Source: Liopterus haemorrhoidalis (lineage: Eukaryota; Arthropoda; Insecta; Coleoptera; Dytiscidae). From it: a DNA stretch of 64,000 nt. Below the pieces are notes generated by a model. The model saw nothing but the letters and a program-made list of their open reading frames with translations. It was not told the DNA's origin and searched no databases. This document shows positions 44,965 through 55,450 of the stretch, piece after piece. Both the position numbers and the translations under genes were made by a program. Each line of letters opens with the position of its first letter. Positions within the stretch are counted from its first letter, which is position 1. The stretch covers positions 220,774,260 through 220,838,259 of the forward strand of contig OZ020611.1 in assembly GCA_963971575.1 (NCBI GenBank). The letters run 5' to 3'.

Positions 44965-45210
44965 TAATATATAAGGGGCAAGTATTGTAATCGCGAAAAT
45001 TTTCGATGTCGAGATTTTGACTGATGACCACGTTTCATGGTCCAGGGAATCCAAAAAACCTATTTTCGAAGTGCCGTCCGTATGTGTGTGTGTCTGTGTG
45101 TGTGTCTGTGTGTGTGTCTGTATGTATACACGATAACTCAAGAACGGTTCAGCTTAGAGAATTCGTTTTGGTACTAAAAAATAACATTACACACTACTAC
45201 TACAGAGTGT
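44965..45210 (+). repeat. Dispersed TG/GACA-microsatellite repeat, family 2
   Basis: Contains ATATATAAGGGGCAAGTATTG, TCGAGATTTTGACTGATG, a TG/TC microsatellite (45083-45120), and ACACGATAACTCAAGAACGG. Similar landmarks in the same order occur on the minus strand at 46495-46760. Confidence 0.55.
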
Positions 45211-45354
45211 AGTTTGGTGTTCAAAACTCACTCCTCAGCTGTTAATAAAATTTTATTATATTTTTATTCCAAAAATGACGCACACTATCTACGCCATTAA
45301 TACAAAAAATCCATAACATTATTAGCCATGAATTAAAAAAAAGTAATTAATTTT

Positions 45355-45745
45355 GTCAAAACACAAAAACAGCAATATTTTTCAAAAACGCAATCGGATC
45401 AAGTACATTACCTCAATTTTTTTCCAGATTTTTAGTTTAAAATTTTTGGGTAAAAGGGGGTGGAACAAGAACTTTTTCAGCACATTTTTGGCTAAAATCG
45501 TGTTGAAAAAAACGAATTTTAAAAAACTACTTTTCGTTCCTTTATCTATGTACTAAGAAACTTTTTTTGTTATTACACAATAAATATGATGTTTCATTTG
45601 ATATTCCACTAAAAATTTTATATTTATTTCGGGATATGTTTTTTGGATTCTGTATTTTTCCTATATGTGGGTCAAAGAGTTGTATAAGCATGCCAAATTT
45701 CAAATTTCTAGGTTAAATCATTTGGCTAATTTCTACGCTTTTAAC
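45355..45745 (+). repeat. Dispersed GACA-type repeat, diverged copy without the microsatellite
   Basis: Shares TTTTTCCAGATTTTTAGTTT, a GGGTGGAACAA block, TTTTTGGC.AAA, CTATATGTGGGTCAAAGAGT and GTATAAGCATGCCAAATTTC with the copies at 7900, 14713 and 47393. The GACA tract is missing. Confidence 0.6.
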
Positions 45746-46494
45746 TAAGAATATGTAATACAAATCAGTGTTGGTATAATTTGGATAGTTGGTATAGTTG
45801 GAGAGAATTTACTTGGCCGATGCTCGATAGGAAAATGGTATGATTAGAAAAGAGTAAATTAAGCGATTCCGTTCCTTCGGATATTGAGCGAGAAATAAGG
45901 CTCTTCCGTACGATATTGTTTCTTATATTTTGGTGCTTTATTTTGGGCTTGCCATTTTAAGTTCCCTTTCAATAAATAAATAAATATTACCGTTCATTAA
46001 TCGATTAAACACTTTAAACATTCGCTACCCTCTCAACATTTTTTCGATTTATAACTACTTTTGCGCCATATAATAAAATTTTCATAAAAAAATCAGCTGT
46101 GGCCACCACAGGACCGACCGCCATCAAAAATACTTGTATAAAATACATTCTAGCAGCAGAGTAGAAATAACTTGGCCTAATATTTTCTAACAGAAATATT
46201 ATTTATCATGACCATGGAAACGTTACATATAAGTATGAAAAAATTGTAAATTAAAAATTTGTAAATTAAAAAATTTACAAATATTTGTAAAATTTTTTCG
46301 TTTTATCAAAAAACGTCTCAAATAAAAGTTATTAGATATTGCATTTATAGCAAATTTTGTTCAATAATTTTTTTCGAAATATTTTTCTGTTGCTAAATAT
46401 TCGCAAAAATCTTAAAACCGACACGAGTAAACTCCCATTTCTAGTCTACCGATTTTTACCAAAAGTTGATCAACTCGTGTCATTGATGTCAAAA
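45746..46494. other. Unassigned AT-rich stretch
   Basis: No gene recognised; a short palindrome AAATTTGTAAATTAAAAAATTTAC-like run lies near 46250-46280. Confidence 0.35.
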
Positions 46495-46760
46495 GCTTAA
46501 ATATGCAGTTTCATAAATATCCTTTTAGCCGAATTTGCTCTGCACGCGTACACAGACAGACATATGGACGGACAGTCAGAAAGACAGACAGACAGGCAGA
46601 CAGACAGACAGACAGACAGAAGACATCATGCTAAAAATAGCCAAAACGTTATGTAGGGACCTCAATTCGTGGAGATCCATCGAAATCTCGAAATGTCAAA
46701 TCCTCGAAATGTCAAGTATGATCACAATACCTCCCTTATATATGTTGACGGTCGGTAAAA
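46495..46760 (-). repeat. Dispersed GACA-microsatellite repeat, family 2, second copy
   Basis: On the minus strand it has ATATATAAGGGAGGTATTGTG, CGAGATTTCGATGG, a GTCT tract (plus 46553-46620) and TGTACGCG, parallel to 44965-45210. Confidence 0.55.
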
Positions 46761-47392
46761 AGAGAAATACCGACAAAAACAAGGTAGAAACGTGTTGTGA
46801 AACAGCCGTACCAGTAATAACTCTTTAAGGACGGAATTAAGAATTTATTTCTAAATACATTTTATTGATACAAAATATTTACAATTATTAGCTACGTATA
46901 ACCCTCAGGAATATGTAAACAACTTGAAAACTGCACAAACACTAAATGCCGTGTTTAGACAATACATCTTGCACTATGGTTATTACCAGTAAGCACTTTT
47001 GAAATAATTTTTAGATATTTGATTATCAGGAGTAACCAGTTGATCTGAATGAGTTAGCGTACCTCTCAGGATCATGGACAACACCGAAAATATATATGAG
47101 CATGATACTAGTATAAAAATGATGAGAAAAATACCCGGAAAAACAGTAAAATCAGAATAAGAAACGAAATATTTTGGATAAACCTAAAAATAGAAGAATG
47201 GTATTTAGGCTAAGGATCATGTAAATATGTAACACTGAATCTCCCGGTTTATCTGACGTACTGACTCGAAGGATTTATATCGATGGGATAAACAAGTATG
47301 CTTCGGTTCACTCTCCTTTCAATACGGGATTCTATTTTATTCTAATACGCAGGGAGTTATGAAGATATTGTCGTACAACTTTATTTTTTACA
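46761..47392. other. Unassigned stretch
   Basis: No feature recognised. Confidence 0.35.
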
Positions 47393-47445
47393 ATTTTTAG
47401 GGTTTTGTAGGTATGACCAAAAAACACTTATACCGTCATTTTGTC

Positions 47446-47476
<31 letters not shown>

Positions 47477-47479
47477 GGT

Positions 47480-47511
<32 letters not shown>

Positions 47512-47945
47512 TCGGTAAAAATTGTAGCCAAACGGCTAAACCTAGAGAGTTGAAATTTGGCATGCTCATACAACTCTTTGAACTGCACATAGGAAAAATA
47601 CTAAAACATCTAAAACACATATCTCCCTAAAAATATAAACAAATATGTGCTCATCGAAAAAAAAAAAAATATTTTTTTATAATTCTGAGTAGGGTATCAA
47701 ATGAAAGCCCTTGATACGTGGATCAACGATGAAATTTTTATTTTTGCAAAATAAATTATTTTGAAGCGATTTTTGCCAAAATTGTGCAAAATAATTTTTG
47801 TCCCACACCCTCGAGCCCAGATGGTTTAAACTAAAAATCTGAAAAAATTCTAAGTAATGTACATTGGTGTGAACCGGAATAGTACAACAGGAATTTTTGA
47901 TCAGATTATGTTTTTGGAAAAATATTTTTCGCATTTTTGTGTTTT
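47393..47945 (-). repeat. Dispersed GACA-type repeat, well-preserved inverted copy
   Basis: Minus strand matches 14713-15265 from ACATAATCTGATCAAAAATT to CTACAAAACCCTAAAAATTG. GTCT repeats lie at 47438-47508 on the plus strand. Between the CTCTAGGTTTAGCCGTTTGG block and the microsatellite it keeps CTACAATTTTTACCGAAC, which the 14.7-kb copy lacks. Confidence 0.75.
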
Positions 47946-48171
47946 TTTTTTTTATGTTTTAAAAAGTGTGAAGTGTGAAACTTCAGTCAATTTTAAAAGA
48001 GACATTTTACATTCTTTGTGAAGAATGCTATTACTTTTTAACATGTTTAATGTACGCTTATTATCAAGATCTTATAGATCTGTTACATATTTTTTGAAAA
48101 CTAATTGATCAGAACAACACGTGTTTCACAGCGTCATACTGTGCCATTGACGCTTATTTTCATGTATAGGT

Positions 48172-49699
48172 CAGTATTTAATAAATATCACAACGATATA
48201 CAAGAAAGGTGACAAATTTTCCCCTTCCAACTACAGACCAATAAGCTTAACATCAGTCATATGTAAAATAATGGAAAGAATAATCGCAGACAAGATGATG
48301 CCGTTTTTATTAGAAAATAAAGTAATCTCTCAGAACCAACATGGATTTGTCCCGGGAAGATCTGTAACAACCAACCTACTTCTAAATGTAAACGAATGGA
48401 CATCAAGGGCAGACCGAGGGGAACCTATCGACGTAATTTATCTAGATTTCGAAAAGGCTTTTGAAAGGGTACCGATTGGTAGACTGCTCTACAAACTAGA
48501 GCACTACGGAATCAGAGGAAAACTCCTAAGATGGATAGAAGAATTTTTAACAGGTCGATCATTCGTTGTACGAATTGGAGATAGTCTCTCGCCCAGTAAA
48601 GAAGTCCTAAGCGGAGTACCACAAGGAAGTTGCCTGGGCCCTATCCTCTTCATTATCTACATAAATGACCTTTTAGAGATCATAACATCACCAGTAAGTT
48701 GCTACGCCGACGACACGAAATTCTTTAATAACCCACTTACTCACAACGCCATCATTCAACAAGATATTGACAAAGTGTTAAAGTGGAGTGACGATTGGCT
48801 GATAACTATAAATCCAGATAAGTGCTCAGTGTTACATATTGGCTCTAACAACCCTCGTCTACCCTATAACATCAGTAATAAAACATTAAAATCTGTTGAA
48901 CAACAAGTCGACCTCGGATTAACTGTTAGTTTTAACTTAAAGTGGGATAATCACTTAATTAATATCACGAAAAAAGCAAACTCGTTATTATATGTGTTTA
49001 AAAAATCATTTAAAAACTTAACAGCAAACACTTTTAAAAAACTTTATAAAACATATATAAGACCAATTCTCGAGTTCGGTGTTACAGTGTGGTGCCCTTA
49101 CTTGGAAAAAGACATACACTTAATAGAAAAAGTGCAACGGCGGGCGACAAAAATTCCTAAAGAGTTAAAAAATTTAAACTATGATCGACGACTACAGTCA
49201 TTAAATTTATTAACATTAAAAAAAAGAAGAGAACGTGGTGATCTAATTGAAACGTATAAAATATTTAATAACTATTACTCTTGTGATCTCAAATCTATTT
49301 TCAATATTAGCAGCAATAATAACTTACGTGGCCACAGATTTAAACTAGAGAGACAAAAATTTAAAAAATTAGCAAGTGAACATTTCTTAGCCAACAGAGT
49401 GCATCACTTGTGGAACAGTTTACCAGATAATACTGTGACCGCAACATCAGTAAATAGTTTTAAAAATAAAATAGATGAAGCTCTTTTTCAGTAGTTATGT
49501 TTAGTTATCTTTGTCAAATTGTTAAACATTTAAATTATAAATTGCCTGTGCAAAATTATAACCAATTTAATATATTGTATGTATATAGTGTTTAGATTAT
49601 CATCATAAGTAATTATATAAATGTGTTAGCTGTAATATATAAATTACTATACTTGTAAAAGTAAGGCATTATCGGCTTTGCCGCCTGCTTTACTAAATA

Positions 49700-49730
<31 letters not shown>

Positions 49731-49735
49731 TACAT
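48172..49735 (+). mobile_element. 5'-truncated CR1-type LINE
   Basis: Coding similarity begins near 48181 and the element ends in an AAT microsatellite (49700-49730), preceded by GTAAGGCATTATCGGC-like sequence that is also present at the end of the minus-strand copy near 51665. CR1 elements typically end in short microsatellites and lack clear TSDs; none is seen. Confidence 0.85.
48271..49494 (+). CDS. CR1-clade reverse transcriptase, truncated at the N-terminus
   Basis: 407 codons from the first Met; the same frame extends upstream to a stop near 48148, with YKKGDKFSPSNYRPISLTSV before the Met, so the Met is internal. Motif A LDFEKAFERV (58-67), motif B SGVPQGSCLGP (114-124), catalytic YADD (145-148), then LYKTYIRPILEFGVTVW and QRRATKIP, RRLQSLNLLTL, RRERGDLIETYKI and the LWNSLPDNTVTATSV end are all present, in CR1/Rex1 order. 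No stop interrupts the RT. The endonuclease and ORF1 are missing. Confidence 0.92.
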   Translation: MERIIADKMMPFLLENKVISQNQHGFVPGRSVTTNLLLNVNEWTSRADRGEPIDVIYLDFEKAFERVPIGRLLYKLEHYGIRGKLLRWIEEFLTGRSFVVRIGDSLSPSKEVLSGVPQGSCLGPILFIIYINDLLEIITSPVSCYADDTKFFNNPLTHNAIIQQDIDKVLKWSDDWLITINPDKCSVLHIGSNNPRLPYNISNKTLKSVEQQVDLGLTVSFNLKWDNHLINITKKANSLLYVFKKSFKNLTANTFKKLYKTYIRPILEFGVTVWCPYLEKDIHLIEKVQRRATKIPKELKNLNYDRRLQSLNLLTLKKRRERGDLIETYKIFNNYYSCDLKSIFNISSNNNLRGHRFKLERQKFKKLASEHFLANRVHHLWNSLPDNTVTATSVNSFKNKIDEALFQ

Positions 49736-49788
49736 TTTCTCTGTAACATTTGTAACTTATATTACTTGATTATTTTAGAAAAAATAAA

Positions 49789-49831
49789 TTCCTGATGATG
49801 TGAGGTTAATAACCCACGAAACTAGTCGAAA
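49789..49831 (+). ncRNA. Type I hammerhead ribozyme motif
   Basis: Core CTGATGA at 49792-49798 and GAAAC at 49818-49822, with GTC at 49825-49827 giving the cleavage site after C49827. Helix II is GTG/CAC plus GGTT/AACC separated by a bulged A, loop AAT. Helix III is minimal: A-U and C-G closing a TA loop. Helix I closes with TTC/GAA. This arrangement fits the minimal type I hammerheads known from Penelope-like elements and retrozymes. Self-cleavage is predicted, not shown; a helix III this short often needs a dimer. Confidence 0.75.
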
Positions 49832-49897
49832 CAAAATATCTCTATCATTTAACATCCTAACTACCACCAGCTAATCGCTCTACAGCTTCAACCTTAA

Positions 49898-50679
49898 GGC
49901 GGCGCTCAACCCCTTAGTTCTCAATAGTTTCTTATACAAAACTAATAATCGGAAATAAAATTAATAACAACCTTTATATCAAAATTTGCAGCGAATTTTT
50001 ATCTATCTAATAAGATATTTTTAATTGTAGAAAAAACTGTTATGTAATAGTAAATAAGTAAATTGCATTATAGACGCTATCTTGTAAGCCAATCGACGCA
50101 TATTTGCGTACTATGCGGCAAATTGTAGCTCAGGCTTCATTCTACAAATATGTTTGTAGCTATTTTGCTCTATTGTGAAAACTACTTATTGTTTTTGTAC
50201 TTGGTAGTCTATTTTTACCGCCATCTTACATCTGCCGCGGTTCTCAAAATAGGTGTTACGAGTAAAAATGATTTAATTTTCGTGAAGAATACGTGTACCA
50301 AGTGTAATTTTCGTGAAGAATACGTGTATTCCATTATCATTAAGTATAATATTTTTCGACGAAGGTTCTAAACTATAAGTAATCAAGTCGAAAAAATTGT
50401 TGACGTATTATTTGAACATTTCTACACAAAACTATATAAATATAAAAGTTATTCGAATCCCACAAATAGATTTAAAAAATTACAGAACAATATCGCTGAT
50501 GTCTATTTTTTAATTACTGAGCGATAATATTTTTACAATAAATGTTTCTACAATTAAAAATATCCTATTAGGTAGATAAAAATTCGGTGCAAAATTTGAT
50601 GTATAGATTTATACTAATTTTATTACAGATTGTTAGTTTTGTATAAGAAAATGGTAACCTCTGGGGGTTATACGCAGCC
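49898..50679. mobile_element. 782-bp TTAA-flanked inverted-repeat element
   Basis: TTAA at 49894-49897 and 50680-50683. Ends GGCGGCGCTCAACCCC and, inverted, GGCTGCGTATAACCCC; the inverted similarity runs inward about 140 bases (shared TTCTTATACAAAACTAA, CGAATTTTTATCTA, ATATTTTTAATTGTAGAAA). TTAA targets are used by piggyBac and Kolobok elements; the ends do not decide which. No transposase. Confidence 0.85.
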
Positions 50680-50735
50680 TTAATTTAAATTCTGGTGGTG
50701 AAAATGAACCTGTCAAACCAATTTTACATACGTAA

Positions 50736-51204
50736 ATTAGAAAAATATACGTTAAGCACCCTCCATTTTTTTCATGCATGTTCTATCCTCAATATTTCGT
50801 GTCTCGACTGGACTCTGTACTAGCATTTAACGAATACAACGAAATTTCGAACGAAATGAATTATAGTATAAGTTGGTTGGCAAAGCTCTGTGTTTACTCA
50901 AGTTTACAGGGCACATTGGCGACGACTTGCATTTTCCTGTTTTATTTTACTAAATCCTTTTTGTGGTAAGAGATAGCCCCTCAGTAACACACGCACATAC
51001 AAGCAGAGAGATACAGAGATAGAGCACTATAAATAACACGATATAACTCAGTAAGACGAGCCTGTTTGCATAGTGTATATCTTTATTCCGACTGCGAAAG
51101 CTGCACTCTGCAGATACGTTCACAAACAGAGACGACTCGTTGAAAAAAGACAAAATACAATTTTAATAACAATAATCGTATACCCGTATACACGATTGGA
51201 TACT
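50736..51204. other. Unassigned stretch
   Basis: No feature recognised. Confidence 0.35.
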
Positions 51205-51604
51205 CCGTTGTTTATTCAGGCTAAAAAATTGGGGCTTTAACCGTTTAACTTCTTTGGAGATTACGACATTTTTTTAATTGCATAATTTACATTATTTGTG
51301 AAAATTGTGAAATAAAAAAAAAAACACAACTCAAGCTGACAGGAGACCTCGACCTCCGGTTAGAATTTCTAGATTTTCCGTAGTTTACTGAGTCTAAAAA
51401 AATTAAGGCTTTAATCGGTTAATGCGTTTTGAGACTACAATTATTTTAACGGCATTATTTACATTATTTGTGAAAAATTATGAATTAAAAAAAAACAACT
51501 CAAAAACGATTAGAAAAAACAACCTGAGGATAGAATTTTTGGTTTCTTCGTTGTTCATTTAGTCTAGAAAAAAATTGAGGCATTAATCGTTGTATATTAT
51601 AAAA

Positions 51605-52380
51605 TTACGAAAAATTTTAATATTATTATTATTATTATTATTGTTATTATTATACAATAATGGGAAAGGCAGCTTTCGCTGATTAGTCCCGTTTACACAA
51701 ATAGTAATACGATACATAGCAGAAAAAAAAAATACAATAATATTATAAAAATTATTACAAACTAATACATAATTATTGATGCTAGTAAATCGAAAAAAAA
51801 AATAAGCCAATAAATCAATTTAAAGACATAAATCGCTACACCGTGGTAAGGAATTTATCCAGACCATTTTTAAATAAGTTTAGATTTGATGCGTTGACAA
51901 CTGAGTCAGGTAGTGCATTCCACATATTTACGACTCTAATACTAAAGAATTTTTCTCTGATTTGTGTTTTAAATTTGTCTTTGATTATTTTTTTGTTGTG
52001 GTCTCTTAATTGTACATTTATATTACAATTAAACAAATTATTTAGATCTGTACAATCATAATAGCCGTTCATAATTTTGAATAGCTCAATAAGGTCGCCT
52101 CTAGTGCGCCTTTGTTCAAGAGTTGTTAAGTAAAGTAGCTTAAGCCTATTTTCGTACGAGAGATTTTTACATTGTACAGGTAGCCTAGTGGCTTTACGCT
52201 GAACCCGTTCTAACAAGTCTATATCCTTTCTAAGATAAGGAGACCAAATTTGAAAAGCATACTCTAACAAGGGTCTAATGTATGATTTGTAGAGTTGAAG
52301 AAAAGTTCTTGAATCTAAATGTTTAAAAGCTTTTTTAATATGCTTGTTTAATATGGCGTGTTTATAGAAATTTTCATCTT
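51605..52380 (-). mobile_element. 5'-truncated CR1-type LINE, minus strand
   Basis: The 3' end has an ATT/AAT microsatellite (plus 51620-51650) preceded on the minus strand by GGGACTAATCAGCGAAAGCT, comparable to the other copy's tail. Coding sequence for the last part of the RT polyprotein lies above it. No TSD. Confidence 0.8.
51836..52270 (-). pseudogene. CR1 RT polyprotein C-terminus
   Basis: 144 codons from an internal Met; the frame extends up to about 52375 (FLQLYKSYIRPLLEYAFQIW). It matches the last third of the copy at 48271: LLERVQRKATRLP, RRTRGDLIELFKIMNGYYDC, FFSIRVVNMWNALPDSVVNA. The catalytic YADD and everything upstream are missing. The frame is open, with no visible disabling change beyond truncation. 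Confidence 0.88.
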
Positions 52381-52640
52381 CTCATGGACGCATCTCAAAA
52401 ACGAAATGCGATAAACACTTGCGGTTGAAATTTTGGAAATCTTCAGGTCTGAGTAAACTTTTAACCATATTTTAAGACAATTTTTTTTTTATGAAAAAAA
52501 ATTTTTTTTTTTTTAATTTTTAATTTTATTTAAATTTTTTAAATTTATATTATATCCTGACTAAAAAATGGTAAGAGATAGAAATCTGCGGTTTGAATTT
52601 TTATATTACTCCTTCATTTTTTAGCCTAAAATAAATTTTT

Positions 52641-53021
52641 GGGCTATAATAAAGCAATTATTAAGTTTTGTATGGGCAGTAATCCAAAACCCTTGAAAAT
52701 GGCAAAAAAACGAAAAAATCGTAAGGGGTATACCTTAAAAAAATCATGATTTTTAAGCAAAAAAAAATTGTCTCCGATTTTATTGAAAATTGGTGTATAC
52801 ATGTATTTTTGGTCATAGACCAATAAAATTGGGTCCATTTTGAAATTTGGGCTAAAGTTTTAGAATTACAGGCAAAAAAACTGATTCAAATCGGCTTTAA
52901 CTACAAATACATTAATTTTATAAATATTTTCATAATCCTCACTCTAACATTGGCTTAAAACTATATTTTGGCTAAAATCTGAATCAAATAATTTCAAAAT
53001 TTTAGGATATAAAGGGTTTTT
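52641..53021. other. Unassigned AT-rich stretch
   Basis: No feature recognised. Confidence 0.35.
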
Positions 53022-53695
53022 AATGATATTCGCTTCTGTAAATATAATTTGTATTTTTGAACTGATTTACAATAATTTCAACTGAAGACGGAAATCCTAC
53101 AGATTTGGGGGCTCAACCAAGACTGACTAGAAAAAAGACGATATAACTTGTAAACCAGTCATGTTGTGAAGATATCTACAAAAATTTGAAGAACCGAGGT
53201 TATTCCTCAATGGTTATTGTTAGCGATGAAGTTTTAAAGAGAACATCGATATCGAAGAAAGAGGAATTCTATGAGGGGCGACTGAAGGTTAAGAGTAGGA
53301 AGACTGGAAAGGGAAGACCATTACCGAAGAAAGACAAAGCTACTACGAGAAAGTGTCCAAATAAGAAGAAGGCGGAATCTTAGAGAACGGTAAAGAAACG
53401 AAGGAAGATGAAGACGTTTCGGTTAATGACAAGGTATCATCCGAGGCGGATGATAAAGAGGACGGCAGAGATTTGATATTTTCTTATATTCCTGTATATG
53501 TCTCAACCAGAGCCAATTAAAAGAGACAGAGACTGACGAGAGACAATTGAAGACATTAACTAGGGACGCTGTTGATTATTGTTGATAGAGTTTTTAATGA
53601 CATTCTCTTCTGTAAATATAATTTGTTTTAAAATATAAGTTGTTCTAAACTGATTTACAATAATAAGAGTGTTCAACTGAAGACCGAAATCCTAT
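53022..53695. repeat. Direct repeats flanking a lysine- and acid-rich coding-like segment
   Basis: 53022-53110 and 53596-53695 share TCTGTAAATATAATTTGT, AACTGATTTACAATAAT and TTCAACTGAAGACGGAAATCC-like sequence. Between them, a 65-codon frame (53186-53383; KGRPLPKKDKATTRK) passes by shift to an acidic one (GKETKEDEDVSVNDK) ending near 53518. The product is unknown. Confidence 0.45.
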
Positions 53696-53854
53696 ATAAA
53701 TATTGACCAATATTTATAGTATTTTTACCAATATAATTTGATGCACTCCAAAATAAAAAATCTACGTCATTAAATATCAGTTAAAGTGTTATTGTGGTAT
53801 CGTCGCGTCCTGTCCATGCCTTAATCTAGGGTTTATCTGGCAAAGTATCTAAAT

Positions 53855-55450
53855 GCGGACGGTCGTGGCTAAGTTAGTTAGTGTGTGGACTACTGAGCGG
53901 CGGGCCAGGGTTCATTCCCTGGTACCGGCAAAAACACCTTACATTTTTCCGACCGTTTCTCCATCGGAAGGCACTGGGCAACCACCGCGGTAAAAGCCCT
54001 AGTAGTTTCCCAAAAAAAAAGAAAATTTTTTGGATTCCACGATAGTAAATTGTAGGTCCCATACAATTGTGTTGCACTGGCAACCCACACACAACACAAC
54101 TGTATGCGGGGAAATAGCCTACGCTCGGAACACCGAGTTGGCACTTTTAAGAAGAATCTAAGGGCCAGTTGCACCGCTTTGTAATAAATGTAACACTTTA
54201 AATTCAAGTTACACTTTAATAAGTGTAACTTAAATTTAAGTGACACTTAAAAAATAAATGCATTTCACCGTCTATTTTTGAGGAGCGCTTTATCAAGGAA
54301 TGGTTTAAGGTGGTGAAACACGGAATAATTTAAATATGTAACAATTTTATCAAGAATAACTGTCACTTGTTTTTACCAAATTCTAATTTTAACATTTAAC
54401 GTGGTAAATAATAGTCAGCTACGGTTGTGACAACTAGTAGAGTAAAATCGTAAAGTATTCAAAATTTATTAAATTAGTGAAACACCAAAATGAAAATATG
54501 TATGTAAATATAAATAAATATGAATAAAAGTAAACTATAAATTACTTTAAATAAAATTGAAATACAATATAACTTGTTTTTTTGGTTTAAGTGGAACTAG
54601 ATTTTCAATTCTAGTAACTTTTACCGTTTAAATAAGGCTTTTGATCATTTTGTTTAGCAAAAGCCCTCTTCAATCCTTAAAAGGAGAGCTTACGACAATT
54701 TACAAAAATGAAAATTCCAGCTAGTTCCGCGTAAAGGTATGGAAGAGCCCATACCTACTCACCAAAGTCGGCCCTATTATATATGGCTTCCCCAGGCAAA
54801 AGTGAAAACGTCAGTTATGAAACGTAATAAGAAATTATTTATTATTACAAATACCTAATACTAGTACAATGCATAAACATCAAAAATTAAGTCTTGCTAT
54901 TTGTTCTAAATAATTTTATTTTCAACAACAACTATGTATTTAATATTAAATAAAATTATTTCGAGGTTAATTATATTAGCATTCAGTTTCTGTAGATGAT
55001 GCCCACAGATTTTCGTATAGCTGTCATTTAAAATTTTCAATCCAATTTTTCTAATAACTGGCACACTGTGTCTTAATTTATCGAAATATTTTCGAAATGT
55101 TCATCCATTATTAAAAATAATTTTGTCCTTCATACACATTTTTCGATAAAACCTAAATATATTTCCAAAATATCTTGTTCATCGTCCACAATTACTTCAC
55201 CATCCATTCTTATAAATAAAAATGTTAATACTTATATTTTCAATAACTGTCAAATTATGACATTTGAGTTTCACTTAAATAATAAGCCCAACCTAATCTA
55301 GGGCTTAATTTAGGTTTCACTTAACAAATAATAAGTTCCACTTAAACAGCGGTGCAATGGAATAAACGTCACTTAACAGTTTTAAGTTATACTTAAAGTT
55401 TAAGTGTTAGCGGTGCAACTGGCCCTAAATGCGACAATCTATTCCCATTT
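53855..55450 (+). mobile_element. tRNA-derived SINE split by a Harbinger-type element
   Basis: A-box-like GTGGCTAAGTTAGTTAGTG at about 53870 and B-box-like AGGGTTCATTCCCTGG at about 53908 at tRNA spacing, with CCAGGG/CCCTGG forming the T-arm. A ~220-bp body follows. The sequence is broken after TAA at 54161 and continues after 55425. Its end is uncertain. Confidence 0.65.
54162..55425. mobile_element. 1264-bp PIF/Harbinger-type non-autonomous element
   Basis: Perfect 16-bp terminal inverted repeats GGGCCAGTTGCACCGC, flanked by TAA at 54159-54161 and 55426-55428. Subterminal regions on both sides are packed with forward and inverted copies of AAGTGTAACTTAA-like motifs. No transposase or DNA-binding ORF was found, so it depends on another copy. 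Confidence 0.88.

Larger units (their letters stand above)
49785..50735 (+). repeat. Hammerhead-bearing dispersed repeat, split by a TTAA-flanked element
   Basis: Two parts (49785-49897 and 50680-50735) together match the minus strand of 58385-58555: the ribozyme, TTTAACATCCTAACTACCAC, CAGCTAATCGCTCTACAGCT, then AATTTAAATTCTGGTGGTGA and CCTGTCAAACCAATT. With the insertion and one TTAA removed the repeat is about 165 bases. No coding capacity. Confidence 0.8.
51205..52640. repeat. Tandem repeat, ~170-bp unit, interrupted by a CR1 element
   Basis: Units starting near 51208, 51380 and 51552 share CGT.GTTTA.T.AG.CTAAAAAA, GGCTTTAATCGGTTAA-like, TTACATTATTTGTGAAAA and AACAACTCAA blocks. The third is cut by the CR1 at about 51600. 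Related blocks reappear after it, near 52580-52640. Confidence 0.55.

Noticed and set aside
45080..47510. CRISPR-like regular spacing in the GACA/TG repeats
   Set aside because: These are simple microsatellites in dispersed repeats; no spacers and the DNA is clearly eukaryotic.
50470..50515. Translation IDLKNYRTISLMS resembling the RT motif KNYRPISL
   Set aside because: It is very short, without neighbouring RT sequence, and lies inside the TTAA-flanked element; chance is likely.
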